Assembly: GCA_024234735.1 (NCBI GenBank)
Contig: JACKNV010000005.1
Location: forward strand, 186,001-250,000
From: Pseudomonadales bacterium
Lineage (GTDB): Bacteria > Pseudomonadota > Gammaproteobacteria > Pseudomonadales > Halieaceae
Reading direction: 5' to 3'
DNA: 64,000 bases
Both the position numbers and the translations under genes were made by a program. Under the pieces are notes generated by a model that made no database searches, had not been told where the DNA came from, and saw nothing but the letters and a program-made list of their open reading frames with translations. Below are positions 9,131-17,137 of this stretch, one piece after another; within the stretch, counting starts at the first letter, position 1, and each line of letters begins with the position of its first letter.

Positions 9131-10669
9131 ATGTGCCGGCGAAAACCCAGAGATTCAGCGCAGGTCGGCGGTCCGGCATTTCCCGCAGTGGACAGGGTGG
9201 GGCGTCGCCGTGGGCGGGTGCTGCTGGCGATTGTAGTCGTTGCAGGTCTGCTGCACGGATGTACGCTCGCACCTGAGTACCAGCCGCCGCCGGTGGCGGT
9301 GCCGGACAATTACCGTTTCGCCAGTGCCGAGGTTGAGGAAACCGCGAATACCGCCTGGTGGCGCCAACTGGATGACCCTGTTCTGGATCAGCTGATTGCC
9401 ACGGCACTGGCGGCAAACAACAACGTCAGGATCGCCACTGCCAACGTCGAGCAGGCTCTGGCCGTTGTGACCCAGACCCGTTCGGCACTGTTTCCGCAGG
9501 TCGGATATGGCGCCAGTGGCGCTAGAGATCGCATTCCCGAAACGGGGGTAGCGGGAATGATACCCAATCTGCCCAACCCGCAGGAAACCTACCAGGCCAT
9601 GCTGTCTGCCAGCTGGGAACTGGATCTCTGGGGGCGTATCCGCAGTCTTTCGGAGGCTGCCCAGGCCAGCATGCTGGCAACCAACGAGGCGCGCCGCGGG
9701 GTGATCCTGACGCTGGTCTCCTCGGTGGCCACCAGCTATATCACGCTGCGCGGCCTCGATGAACAGTTGCAGGTCGCCCGGCAGAGCCTCACTGCATATG
9801 CCGAATCGGTGAGAATCTATGAGCTGCAGTTCAAGCATGGCCAGACATCGCAGATGACGGTCGCCCAGGCGCGCTCCCAGTACGAAACGGCCGCGGCCAG
9901 GATTCCCCAGATCGAGCTGCAAATCGCGCAAACCGAAAACGTACTGTCGGTATTGCTGGGCGGCAATCCGGAGGCGATTCCCCGCGGCAAGACCATTGGC
10001 GAGCTGCACATGCCCGCAGTACCCGCGGGCCTGCCATCCAGCCTGCTGGAGCGCCGGCCGGACCTGCAGCAGGCTGAGCAGGTGCTGATCGCCGCCAATG
10101 CACAGATCGGCGCGGCCCGGGCCCTGTATTTTCCGAGCATCTCCCTGACGGGGGCCTATGGCAGTGTCAGTTCGGATCTGTCGGATCTGTTCAAGGGACC
10201 CGCCAGGAGCTGGAGTTATGCCGGACAGGTAACCGGGCCCCTGTTTACCTTCGGTGCCGTCAGCGGGCAGGTGGCACAGGCCGAGGCAGCCCAGCGGGCG
10301 GCAGTAGCCAGCTATGAGCTGGCCGTAGAAAGCGCTTTTGCCGATGTCGACAACGCGCTTGCGGCGCGGCAGAAACTCGGCGAGCAACTGGTGGCGCAGC
10401 AACGCCTGGTGGCGGCCCTGCAAGATTATTCGCGTTTGGCGCAGCTGCAGTATGACGCGGGCTATGCGCCGTATTCCACTGTGTTGCAGGCGGAACAATC
10501 CCTGTTTCCCGCACAACTGGCACTGGCCGAGTTGCAGGCATCGGTGCTGTCCTCCGCGGCCGTCGTATATAAAGCGATGGGAGGCGGTTGGGTGGGCGAG
10601 GCGGACAAAATGACAGGCGACACCCTTTCCGAGTCGGTTGCACAGCCCCCGGCAGTGCCCCTGTTTTGA
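9131..10669 (+). CDS. RND efflux outer-membrane channel lipoprotein (NodT/OprM family)
   Basis: TolC-like trimeric exit duct completing the pump. I start it at the ATG 1 nt after the pump's stop, which gives 512 residues. The N-terminus has a basic stretch and a hydrophobic segment ending LLHGC (Cys 44), a lipobox expected for NodT-family channels. Two repeated alpha/beta-barrel halves are visible, with AARIPQIELQIAQTENVLSVL in the first and ERRPDLQQAEQ opening the second. The signal region is unusually long before the hydrophobic core, so a slightly later start is possible, although no other ATG stands out. Confidence 0.94.
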   Translation: MCRRKPRDSAQVGGPAFPAVDRVGRRRGRVLLAIVVVAGLLHGCTLAPEYQPPPVAVPDNYRFASAEVEETANTAWWRQLDDPVLDQLIATALAANNNVRIATANVEQALAVVTQTRSALFPQVGYGASGARDRIPETGVAGMIPNLPNPQETYQAMLSASWELDLWGRIRSLSEAAQASMLATNEARRGVILTLVSSVATSYITLRGLDEQLQVARQSLTAYAESVRIYELQFKHGQTSQMTVAQARSQYETAAARIPQIELQIAQTENVLSVLLGGNPEAIPRGKTIGELHMPAVPAGLPSSLLERRPDLQQAEQVLIAANAQIGAARALYFPSISLTGAYGSVSSDLSDLFKGPARSWSYAGQVTGPLFTFGAVSGQVAQAEAAQRAAVASYELAVESAFADVDNALAARQKLGEQLVAQQRLVAALQDYSRLAQLQYDAGYAPYSTVLQAEQSLFPAQLALAELQASVLSSAAVVYKAMGGGWVGEADKMTGDTLSESVAQPPAVPLF

Positions 10670-10744
10670 CGGCGCGGACCGGGCCGCTGGCTCAGGGCGG
10701 CCTGCGGTTTATTGAGGGTGCAATCGTTTTCGGAGACGGCTGCG

Positions 10745-11581
10745 CTAGCTGCTGGCCAGCATCCACTTGCGCAGGCGGTTGGAGTCGCCGAAAGGGGTCA
10801 GCTTGCCGAAGGAATTCAACAGGATAATGGATACGTGCTCGCCGTCGATATTGGCCTGCATCACCAGGCAGCGGCCGGCTTCGTTGATGTAGCCGGTCTT
10901 GCTCAGCTCGATGTTCCAGCTGTCGTTTTTGAGCAGGCGGTTGGTGTTGCCGTAATTCAGTGGCCCTTTGCTGGAGTAGGGACGCACCTCGTGGCGCACG
11001 GTAGTGGTCGCCTGGGTGATCAGGGGATAGCGGCTGGCGGCGGTGACCATCTTCGCGAGGTCGCTGGCGGTGGAGACGTTTTCCGAACGCAGCCCCGAGG
11101 AGTCGGCGAAACGGCTCTTGTGCATGCCCAGGGCCTGCGCTTTGGCGTTCATCTGGGCCACGAAAGCCTCCATGCCGCCGGGGTAGGTGCGCCCCAAAGC
11201 AGTGGCAGCGCGGTTTTCCGAGGACATCAATGCCAGCAGGATCAGCTCCCGTCGGGTCAGGGTGGCTCCGAAGCCGAGCCGCGAACCGGTCATGCGGATG
11301 AGGTCGCGGTCGGCGCGCGTGATGGTGAGCTTCTCGTCGAGATCCAGGCCGGCGTCCAGTATCACCATGGCGGTCATGAGCTTGGTGATGGAAGCGATGG
11401 GGCGCACCGTGTTTTCGTCCTTGCTGTAGATGACGTTGCCCTGGCCGTCCAGGACGATGGCCGAGGCCGAGCGCAGGCCCGGGTTGCCGGCGAGGCTGGC
11501 GTATTTGGAATTGGCAGCGTGAGCCGGCACTGGCAGGTTGACTGCCAGTACCAACGCCAGGAACAAGGCGCGCGCGATCAT
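10745..11581 (-). CDS. pbpG: D-alanyl-D-alanine endopeptidase (PBP7-like)
   Basis: Periplasmic low-molecular-weight penicillin-binding protein that cuts D-Ala-mDAP crosslinks in peptidoglycan. The 278-residue product has a signal peptide ending VPAHA and all three serine-peptidase motifs: SITK (S64, K67), SEN (121-123) and KTG (228-230). There is no C-terminal amphipathic anchor like that of PBP5/6, which favours PBP7. The ATG at 11581 with GGGGA 6-7 nt upstream is chosen over an in-frame start 72 nt earlier that would precede the signal peptide. It lies 124 bp downstream of gpsA on the same strand and may be read from that operon. Confidence 0.93.
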   Translation of the reverse strand: MIARALFLALVLAVNLPVPAHAANSKYASLAGNPGLRSASAIVLDGQGNVIYSKDENTVRPIASITKLMTAMVILDAGLDLDEKLTITRADRDLIRMTGSRLGFGATLTRRELILLALMSSENRAATALGRTYPGGMEAFVAQMNAKAQALGMHKSRFADSSGLRSENVSTASDLAKMVTAASRYPLITQATTTVRHEVRPYSSKGPLNYGNTNRLLKNDSWNIELSKTGYINEAGRCLVMQANIDGEHVSIILLNSFGKLTPFGDSNRLRKWMLASS

Positions 11582-11705
11582 TGAGATTCCCCGTTGTTGC
11601 TGTTCTGGTCCCGTTTGCGACGGCCTTGGCCCCGGCCTTTGCCGCAGTGGCACAGTTTGCCTCAGTGGCGCGAATTCTTCCAGTGGCGCCAGCCGGGCAA
11701 AGACA

Positions 11706-12710
11706 CTAGCCGGGCTCGCACTCGGCGCCGGCCGACACCCGCAGCAGGCCGCGAAAGGCGCGACTGGCGGTGGCGTCGCCGGACAGCACCCGGTAGACGT
11801 CCGAGGCGATGGGCATCTCGACCCCGTATTTTTCCGCCAGGGCCATCACCGCCGGGGCGCTCTTGGCACCCTCGGCCACCATCACCATCTCGGCCACGAT
11901 ATCCGCCATGTCGCGCCCTTTGCCCAGTTCCATCCCCACGTAGCGGTTGCGGCTCTGGGGGCTGGTGCAGGTGGCGATCATGTCGCCCATGCCGGCCAGG
12001 CCCGCGAAGGTTTCCGGGCGCCCGCCCATCGCCACGCCCAGCCGGGTGATCTCGGCCAGACCGCGGGTGATCAGCGCGGAGCGGGTATTGTCGCCGGCAC
12101 CCTGGCCGTCGCCCATGCCGACGGCGATGGCGATGATGTTTTTCAGCACGCCGCCCAGTTCGCAGCCGATCACATCGTTGTTGGTATAGACCCGGAACAG
12201 GCCGCTCTTGAACACTGCCTGCAGTTCGCGGACGATGATGTCGTCCGCCATGGCGATCACGCTGGCAGCTGCCTGCCCCGCCATGATCTCGCGCGCCAGG
12301 TTGGGGCCGGTTAGCACACCCACGGGGTGGCCCGGCAGCACCTCGTTGACGATCTCGGTCATGCGCATGCTGGTGTTCAACTCCAGCCCCTTGGTCAGGC
12401 TGATCACCGGAACCCAGGCGCGTATATGCCCCGCCACTTCCTGCAGCACGCTGCGAAAGTTCTGGGAAGGGATCGCCATGACGATGACGTCGGCTTCGTG
12501 GACCGCTTCGGCGATGTCGTTGGTGGCCACCAGTTTGTCGGGCAGTACCGCACCGGGCAGGTAGACTTCGTTGGTATGGCGGGTGTTGATTTCCTCCACG
12601 GTTGCCGGGTTGCGGGCCCACAGGGTGACCTGGGTATTGCGGGTCACCAGCGCCGCCACCGTGGTTCCCCAGGAACCGCCGCCGAGTATGCCAATTCTCA
12701 GGTTCTTCAT
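11706..12710 (-). CDS. gpsA: Glycerol-3-phosphate dehydrogenase [NAD(P)+]
   Basis: Makes sn-glycerol-3-phosphate from dihydroxyacetone phosphate, the first step of glycerophospholipid synthesis, in the cytoplasm. The 334-residue sequence has the Rossmann motif GGGSWGT (10-16), SLTKGLE and GPNLAREI. The catalytic Lys lies in GCELGGVLKNIIAIAVG, and GLAGMGDMIATCTS precedes the NRYVG substrate-binding segment. All are family hallmarks. The gene sits 14 bp after plsB, whose enzyme uses its product, so the pair supplies and acylates the same metabolite. The length is normal. Confidence 0.97.
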   Translation of the reverse strand: MKNLRIGILGGGSWGTTVAALVTRNTQVTLWARNPATVEEINTRHTNEVYLPGAVLPDKLVATNDIAEAVHEADVIVMAIPSQNFRSVLQEVAGHIRAWVPVISLTKGLELNTSMRMTEIVNEVLPGHPVGVLTGPNLAREIMAGQAAASVIAMADDIIVRELQAVFKSGLFRVYTNNDVIGCELGGVLKNIIAIAVGMGDGQGAGDNTRSALITRGLAEITRLGVAMGGRPETFAGLAGMGDMIATCTSPQSRNRYVGMELGKGRDMADIVAEMVMVAEGAKSAPAVMALAEKYGVEMPIASDVYRVLSGDATASRAFRGLLRVSAGAECEPG

Positions 12711-12724
12711 TATTGTCTCTCCCG

Positions 12725-15064
12725 TTAGCTGCCGCGACGCGCCACGCCCAGGGCGCGGATAAACTCCAGGCGCCGCAACACATCGCGAATTTCCCTGGCC
12801 AGCGCCCTGCGCTTGCCGGCCTTGTCCTCACCGCCACCGACCGTCAGCTGGCGGTGCTGGGCCATCTTGAAACCGTTCTTGAACAGCAGCTTGCCGATGG
12901 ACGACCGGCTGCTGATGCGCCGCTGCAGATACGCCTGTTGCCCCAGCTTGAGGGCCTGGTTGACACAGTCGCCTTCCTCCAGTGTCTCCTCCGGGTCCAT
13001 GCGCGCCAGCAGGTCAGCTATTATTGAATAGGCTTCCGCGTAGGTCAGCAGGGTGACGTGGGCGACCAGCAGCAGCATGTTGTTCTGCAACTGGGCGAAA
13101 CCCCGGGAACCCTGTTGCAGCAGCTCCTCCCAGTTTTCATCGTAGCGCCGCAACTCGTCGCGAATCTGGCGGTGAAACTCCTCGGTGGGGGCGTAGAAGA
13201 ACTCGAACTTGAACAGGTCGCGCAGCTTGTCGACTTCCTCCCAGAAGACATCCAGGGCGGCGCTGCCCTCGGTCTCGCTGCATTTCAGCAGGGCCAGCTC
13301 GACAATGGCCTTGTTGACGAAAAAGTGGATGATGGTATTGCGATAGTAGGAGGCGACCGGGTGCTGGTCCAGGTCGATGCCGTACACCACCTCGGGCCCC
13401 TCGTCGTAGCGGGTGATGATGCCCTCCTCGATCATGATGCCCAGCAGCCCCTCGGCCTGTTCGGGGTAGGTGCGGTCGAAATCCGGAGAGATGCGCAGAT
13501 TGCGCGCCTCGGCCCATTCCCGCAACACGCGCAGGTCTTCCACCACCTCGGCTTCTGTCAGTGCCCCGGGGGCCGCCCCCAGCAGGCTCATGGTCACCAG
13601 CGAGGGGAAGGTGATGGGGGTGACGTGGTTGGCTTCCACCGCCACCTCGAAGGCGATCTTGGACAGCGCCAGCCTGTCGTCGGGGTCCGGCGCCTGCGAC
13701 AGCACCACCGGTTTGCCGACGTCCATGTACACCTTGCCCATGGGGCGGGCGAGACTGCGGATGTAGCCGATAAACCAGCGCAGGGATTCCGCGCCCTTGC
13801 CGCGGCCGGTCTGTTCGGTGGCGTACTCCTCGACATCGCGAATCAGGTCGTAGCTGATGGAGATCGGGATGATATGGATGTTGCGGGCGCCGGTGGCATG
13901 ACAGGCCTCCAGCACGTACTTCAGCAGACCGTAGCGCGGCGGCATCAGCTTGCCCATGCGCGAACGCGTGCCCTCGAAGGCCCAGTTCATGGGGAAGCGC
14001 TTTTCCATCAGGTAGCCGATGTAGTGGCGCAGGGTGAGCTTGTACAGCTCGTTGTCCTGGAAGCTGCGCTTGATGAAGATTGCGCCAGCCCGGTGTAACA
14101 GGAACCCCAGGCCGGGAAAATTCATATTGGCGCCGCCGAACATGTGGGGCATGGGAAAGTCATTGTCGTACAGAACTTTCGGCACCACCATGCCGTCCAG
14201 GTAGGTCTTGTGGGTCCACAGCAGCATGGCGGGATTGTCGCGCACCAGCTGACGCATTTTTTCCACCTCGCCCTGGTCGCAGACGATCTCCTTCTCGTAA
14301 CCCAGGCCCAGGCAGAACCGGTTGAACTTGGCGTACATGTCCAGCCAGAAGGGACTGGGCCGGGAAACCATTTCGTCCATGTAGCCCCTGGCTTCGGCCA
14401 GCAACTCACTCCTGGGCCTGCCGCTATCGGCGGCGATTTTCGCTACCCCCTCGTTGAACCCCTGGCTGGCGAGCAGGCTGTCGGCCACGTGGCGCGGCAC
14501 CTTGTAACGCCCCCCCTGGAGGCGGCGTTCGGCAATGTCCAGTACCAGGGCGGCCTGCCGCGCCACGAAATCGCCAAACTCGCGCTGGGCCTCGGTGTCA
14601 CTGGCCGTGTGGCGCTGTTCGAAACGCTGGCGCAGGTTGGCCACCGAGTCCGGGGCGCCGGCGATCAGTTGCATGCGTTCGGGGTGCTGCTGGAGGATCT
14701 TGCGGCCGCGCCGGGCGTTGGGGCGGCGCGGGTCACCGAATACCAGGTTGCGCAGGCGCGGGCCGGCGTTGTGATGGTCCGCTCCCGGCAGCCAGGTGAT
14801 CCGCAGCGGCGCCACCAGGGTATCGTCTGGCAGCGCCAGGGCGATCACCAGTTGCGCGCTGTCGATGACGCGGCGGTCGTCGGCGAGACTGAGACACACC
14901 TGGGGCGCCTTGAACTCCTCGCTGCCGCTGCGGGTGTGGTGGTGTATCCAGTCCTGCAGCACTTGCCGCTCGAATCCGTTGCGGGCATCGAGAATGAAGA
15001 CGACCTGCTGGTCCTGCCGTTCAGGCCAGGGGTCGAGTGCCTGGAATTTACTTTCGAGATCCAT
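12725..15064 (-). CDS. plsB: Glycerol-3-phosphate 1-O-acyltransferase
   Basis: Inner-membrane-associated enzyme adding the first acyl chain to glycerol-3-phosphate from acyl-ACP or acyl-CoA. The 779 residues compare with about 807 in E. coli. Acyltransferase block I is HKTYLDGMV (about 284-292; the His and Asp are kept although the usual form is HRSHMDY). GAIFIKRSF, FEGTRSRMGKL (about 360) and IHIIPISISYD are blocks II-IV. The long alpha-helical C-terminal domain of PlsB is present. It lies between the HAD-PlsC fusion (21 bp upstream) and gpsA, forming a glycerophospholipid operon. The variant block I motif is worth noting but keeps the catalytic dyad. Confidence 0.95.
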   Translation of the reverse strand: MDLESKFQALDPWPERQDQQVVFILDARNGFERQVLQDWIHHHTRSGSEEFKAPQVCLSLADDRRVIDSAQLVIALALPDDTLVAPLRITWLPGADHHNAGPRLRNLVFGDPRRPNARRGRKILQQHPERMQLIAGAPDSVANLRQRFEQRHTASDTEAQREFGDFVARQAALVLDIAERRLQGGRYKVPRHVADSLLASQGFNEGVAKIAADSGRPRSELLAEARGYMDEMVSRPSPFWLDMYAKFNRFCLGLGYEKEIVCDQGEVEKMRQLVRDNPAMLLWTHKTYLDGMVVPKVLYDNDFPMPHMFGGANMNFPGLGFLLHRAGAIFIKRSFQDNELYKLTLRHYIGYLMEKRFPMNWAFEGTRSRMGKLMPPRYGLLKYVLEACHATGARNIHIIPISISYDLIRDVEEYATEQTGRGKGAESLRWFIGYIRSLARPMGKVYMDVGKPVVLSQAPDPDDRLALSKIAFEVAVEANHVTPITFPSLVTMSLLGAAPGALTEAEVVEDLRVLREWAEARNLRISPDFDRTYPEQAEGLLGIMIEEGIITRYDEGPEVVYGIDLDQHPVASYYRNTIIHFFVNKAIVELALLKCSETEGSAALDVFWEEVDKLRDLFKFEFFYAPTEEFHRQIRDELRRYDENWEELLQQGSRGFAQLQNNMLLLVAHVTLLTYAEAYSIIADLLARMDPEETLEEGDCVNQALKLGQQAYLQRRISSRSSIGKLLFKNGFKMAQHRQLTVGGGEDKAGKRRALAREIRDVLRRLEFIRALGVARRGS

Positions 15065-15085
15065 TCCGGCCGGGTCCTTGTGTTG

Positions 15086-16705
15086 TTATTTGCGGGTTTT
15101 CGGACGGGTCCGCTTGTTTGCCGCCGCGGGCTTTGCACGGGCTTTGGCGGTTGTCTTCGACTTGGTTTTTGCCCTGGTTTTTGGCGTCGTCTTGTTTGCT
15201 TTTGCTTTTGCTTTTGCTTTTGCTTTTGCTTTTGCTTTTGCTTTTGCTTTTGCTTTTGCTTTTGTCTTTGGCTGCTCCGGCTGTCCCAGGGCCCGGGCGA
15301 ACATGTTGCGCACCTCACGCACGTGCTCGTCCACGGTGTCCACGCTCCATTCCCCGGTGTCAACCGGGGGCAGCACCTGGATATCCACGGTGGCCGGCCG
15401 GAATACGAAGTCGCCGCGGGGCGCCACGTCGCCGGCGTTGCGAATCACGATGGGCACGATGGGGACACCGGCCTGCATCGCCAGGTGGAATGCGCCTTTC
15501 TTGAAGGGCGCCATTTTCGGGGACACGGTGCGGGTGCCCTCCGGTGCCAGCACCACGGAGCGCCCCTCGTTGCGCATGGCGTCCACCAGCGGCGCCATGG
15601 CCTCGATGGCACTGCCCGCATTGGCCCTGTCGATGAATACCACCCCGCCGATCTCCAGCACCTTGCCGAGGATGGGTGTTTCCGACTTGATCTCCTGTTT
15701 GCCGACACCGGCGATATCCTTGCGCAGCAACTTGGCGACGATGATGACGTCGGCCTTGCTCTGGTGGTTGAAGATGAATACCGCCGGGCGTCGCGCCCAC
15801 AGATTCTCCTCTCCGGTCACGTTGAGCTTCATGCCGATTAGGGCGCTGGCGGTATCGGCGAACAGGGAGAAGGAAAAGTTCAGTGATTCGCGTTTGGAGC
15901 CGGTCAGGGCGTAAATGGGCAGCCCGGCGATGAACGAGGTCACCAGGCTGCTGGTTGCCGCCACCGAGCGCAGGAACTGGTTGAGGGTGGGGCGGCCGCG
16001 ACTGCCGAAGCGGGCGACCGGCCAGCGCCGGTCGTGGGCGATTGTCTCCAGCCTGGAACTGGGGTTGAGTATGCGCGGCCGGCCCACCCGTTCCAGCAGC
16101 AACAGGTCGTCCTGGCTGTCGGAGTAGAAGAAGCTGCGGTCCAGGTCGGCGCCGGTGGCGGCCGCCAGTTTCTCTGCGGCATCGACCTTGCCCTGCCCGA
16201 AGCAGGTCGGGCTCACCACCGAGCCGGTGAACACCCCGTCGCTGACTTCCAGATGGGTGCACAGCACGTGTTCGATATCGAGGTCGGCAGCGGCCGGCTC
16301 CACCTGATAGGGCGTCGCAGAGGAGATGATGGCCACGGTGTGCCCCCTGGCCAGATGGGCCTCCACCAGGGCGCGGGACTCCGGGTAGATCAGCCGGGCG
16401 ATCTGCTTGTAATACAGCTGTTCGCCCACCTCCCGGTAGGTTTGCTCCGCTATGCCCCGCATGAACTGGGCGTTGACCGCCATCATTGCGGAAAAGCCCA
16501 TGTTGCCCAGGCCGAAGCTGGACATGGCGCGCACCAGTTCCACCAGTTCCCGCGGTGTCAGGTCTCCCCGCCGGATCTGCTCGCGAATGAAGGCCGTGGC
16601 CGAATAACCTGCGATGAGCGTGCCGTCAAAGTCAAAAATGGCGGCCACGCCGGGGCCGCTGGGCGTGGCCTGGATATCCTGCAGCAATTGTTCTGTCGTC
16701 GCCAT
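15086..16705 (-). CDS. HAD-IB phosphatase / 1-acyl-G3P acyltransferase (PlsC) fusion with Lys-Ala tail
   Basis: Two-enzyme protein of 539 residues. The HAD-IB phosphatase domain has DFDGTL (25-30) and YSDSQDDLLLLE (195-206); the C-terminal PlsC domain has NHQSKAD (313-319), FIDR (357-360), EGTR (389-392) and GVPIVPIVI. The acyltransferase half would add the second chain to lysophosphatidate. The HAD half resembles SerB-like phosphatases and may act on a phospholipid intermediate. Residues from about 480 form a basic tail of alternating Lys-Ala encoded by a hexanucleotide repeat. ATG at 16705 with GGGAG 7 nt upstream is preferred to an in-frame ATG 63 nt earlier. First gene of the plsB-gpsA operon. 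Confidence 0.93.
   Translation of the reverse strand: MATTEQLLQDIQATPSGPGVAAIFDFDGTLIAGYSATAFIREQIRRGDLTPRELVELVRAMSSFGLGNMGFSAMMAVNAQFMRGIAEQTYREVGEQLYYKQIARLIYPESRALVEAHLARGHTVAIISSATPYQVEPAAADLDIEHVLCTHLEVSDGVFTGSVVSPTCFGQGKVDAAEKLAAATGADLDRSFFYSDSQDDLLLLERVGRPRILNPSSRLETIAHDRRWPVARFGSRGRPTLNQFLRSVAATSSLVTSFIAGLPIYALTGSKRESLNFSFSLFADTASALIGMKLNVTGEENLWARRPAVFIFNHQSKADVIIVAKLLRKDIAGVGKQEIKSETPILGKVLEIGGVVFIDRANAGSAIEAMAPLVDAMRNEGRSVVLAPEGTRTVSPKMAPFKKGAFHLAMQAGVPIVPIVIRNAGDVAPRGDFVFRPATVDIQVLPPVDTGEWSVDTVDEHVREVRNMFARALGQPEQPKTKAKAKAKAKAKAKAKAKAKAKANKTTPKTRAKTKSKTTAKARAKPAAANKRTRPKTRK
15195..15260 (-). repeat. Hexanucleotide tandem repeat encoding (Lys-Ala)n
   Basis: Eleven perfect TTTGCT units (plus-strand sense), flanked by degenerate copies, inside the 3' end of the HAD-PlsC gene. 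On the coding strand they read AAA-GCA and give alternating Lys-Ala. Because the unit is 6 nt, copy-number changes keep the reading frame and would only lengthen or shorten the basic tail, so this is not an on/off phase switch. Confidence 0.95.
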
Positions 16706-16734
16706 GGCAAACTCCCGGGTTGAGCAGGGAGCAT

Positions 16735-16749
16735 AACGCATATTGCGTT
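16735..16749. promoter_or_regulatory. Palindrome AACGCA-TAT-TGCGTT upstream of the HAD-PlsC operon
   Basis: Perfect 6-bp arms around a 3-nt centre, 30-44 bp before the HAD-PlsC start codon. It lies between the upstream RNA's terminator and the gene and overlaps a weak minus-strand -10-like TATGCT. Position and symmetry fit a repressor operator for phospholipid genes; no regulator is identified. Confidence 0.4.
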
Positions 16750-16770
16750 GACGTGTGGTTTCGGGCACGC

Positions 16771-16803
16771 AAAAAAAAGCCGTCGCAGCAATGCTGTGAC
16801 GGC
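16771..16803 (-). terminator. Intrinsic terminator of the structured RNA
   Basis: In minus-strand RNA the arms GCCGUCACAGC and GCUGCGACGGC pair over 11 positions with one A-C mismatch and a 3-nt loop, followed by eight U residues (16778-16771). It lies 66 bp before the HAD-PlsC start codon, so it can end a separate RNA or attenuate that operon. Confidence 0.85.
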
Positions 16804-16978
16804 AGGAGAGGGGTATCGCTTTTTGCTGTTGTGCCTGGTGTTGCTCTCCCGGCCCGCTACCGGGTCACGTCCTCCTGGCTGCAAACATCTCTGACTAATG
16901 TTTGCCTGCTTCCCCCTAACTGGTGGCAGCGTCGTCATCTGACCGGCTATCCCCATATGCCCGGCAGGACACCGCCAC
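16771..16978 (-). ncRNA. Unassigned structured RNA (sRNA or attenuator leader), about 208 nt
   Basis: A promoter (TTGAAG, 16 nt, TATACT) and an intrinsic terminator bracket this gene-free stretch. The predicted RNA opens with an 11-bp stem, GUGGCGGUGUC with GACGCUGCCAC, enclosing an inner CUGCCGG/CCGGUCAG stem whose loop holds GGGGA. A second hairpin is GCAAACAU/AUGUUUGC (8 bp, 9-nt loop) and a third pairs CCCGG with CCGGG. At least five GGA motifs occur, in loops or between hairpins, as in CsrA/RsmA-titrating RNAs. No family is recognised. The alternative is a 5' leader controlling the HAD-PlsC/plsB/gpsA operon by termination. The 5' end is estimated from the promoter. Confidence 0.7.
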
Positions 16979-16984
16979 AACTTG

Positions 16985-17012
16985 AGTATAGGGGGTGCGC
17001 CGGAACCTTCAA
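16985..17012 (-). promoter_or_regulatory. Sigma70-like promoter of the structured RNA
   Basis: Minus strand: -35 TTGAAG (17012-17007), 16-nt spacer, -10 TATACT (16990-16985), predicting a start near 16978. The AT-rich tract just upstream (about 17020-17060) could act as an UP element. No open reading frame is plausible downstream before the terminator. Confidence 0.7.
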
Positions 17013-17137
17013 GAAATTCCTGCATGATATTTTTCTATTATTAAAAATAACTGTACGTTATATCTTGGCGGTATGGGCGCTGTCCGGTCGATTGCGGCTA
17101 CACTGTGTGGCAGGTTGTGACGACAGGACACTGTGAC

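Noticed and set aside
15195..15260. CRISPR array or phase-variable on/off switch
   Set aside because: The units are 6 bp with no spacers, and a multiple of three, so slippage cannot shift the frame.
14144..15841. 565-codon plus-strand frame crossing plsB and HAD-PlsC
   Set aside because: It spans two well-supported minus-strand genes and reads the hexanucleotide repeat as Phe-Cys; no domain and no ribosome site.
16840..16925. Cobalamin-riboswitch or c-di-GMP (GEMM) aptamer in the RNA upstream of HAD-PlsC
   Set aside because: AGCCAGGAGGACG recalls the B12 box, and GCAAACAU and GGUAGCGGG recall GEMM, but the other required elements (GCCACU core; GGGACGCAAAGC) are absent.
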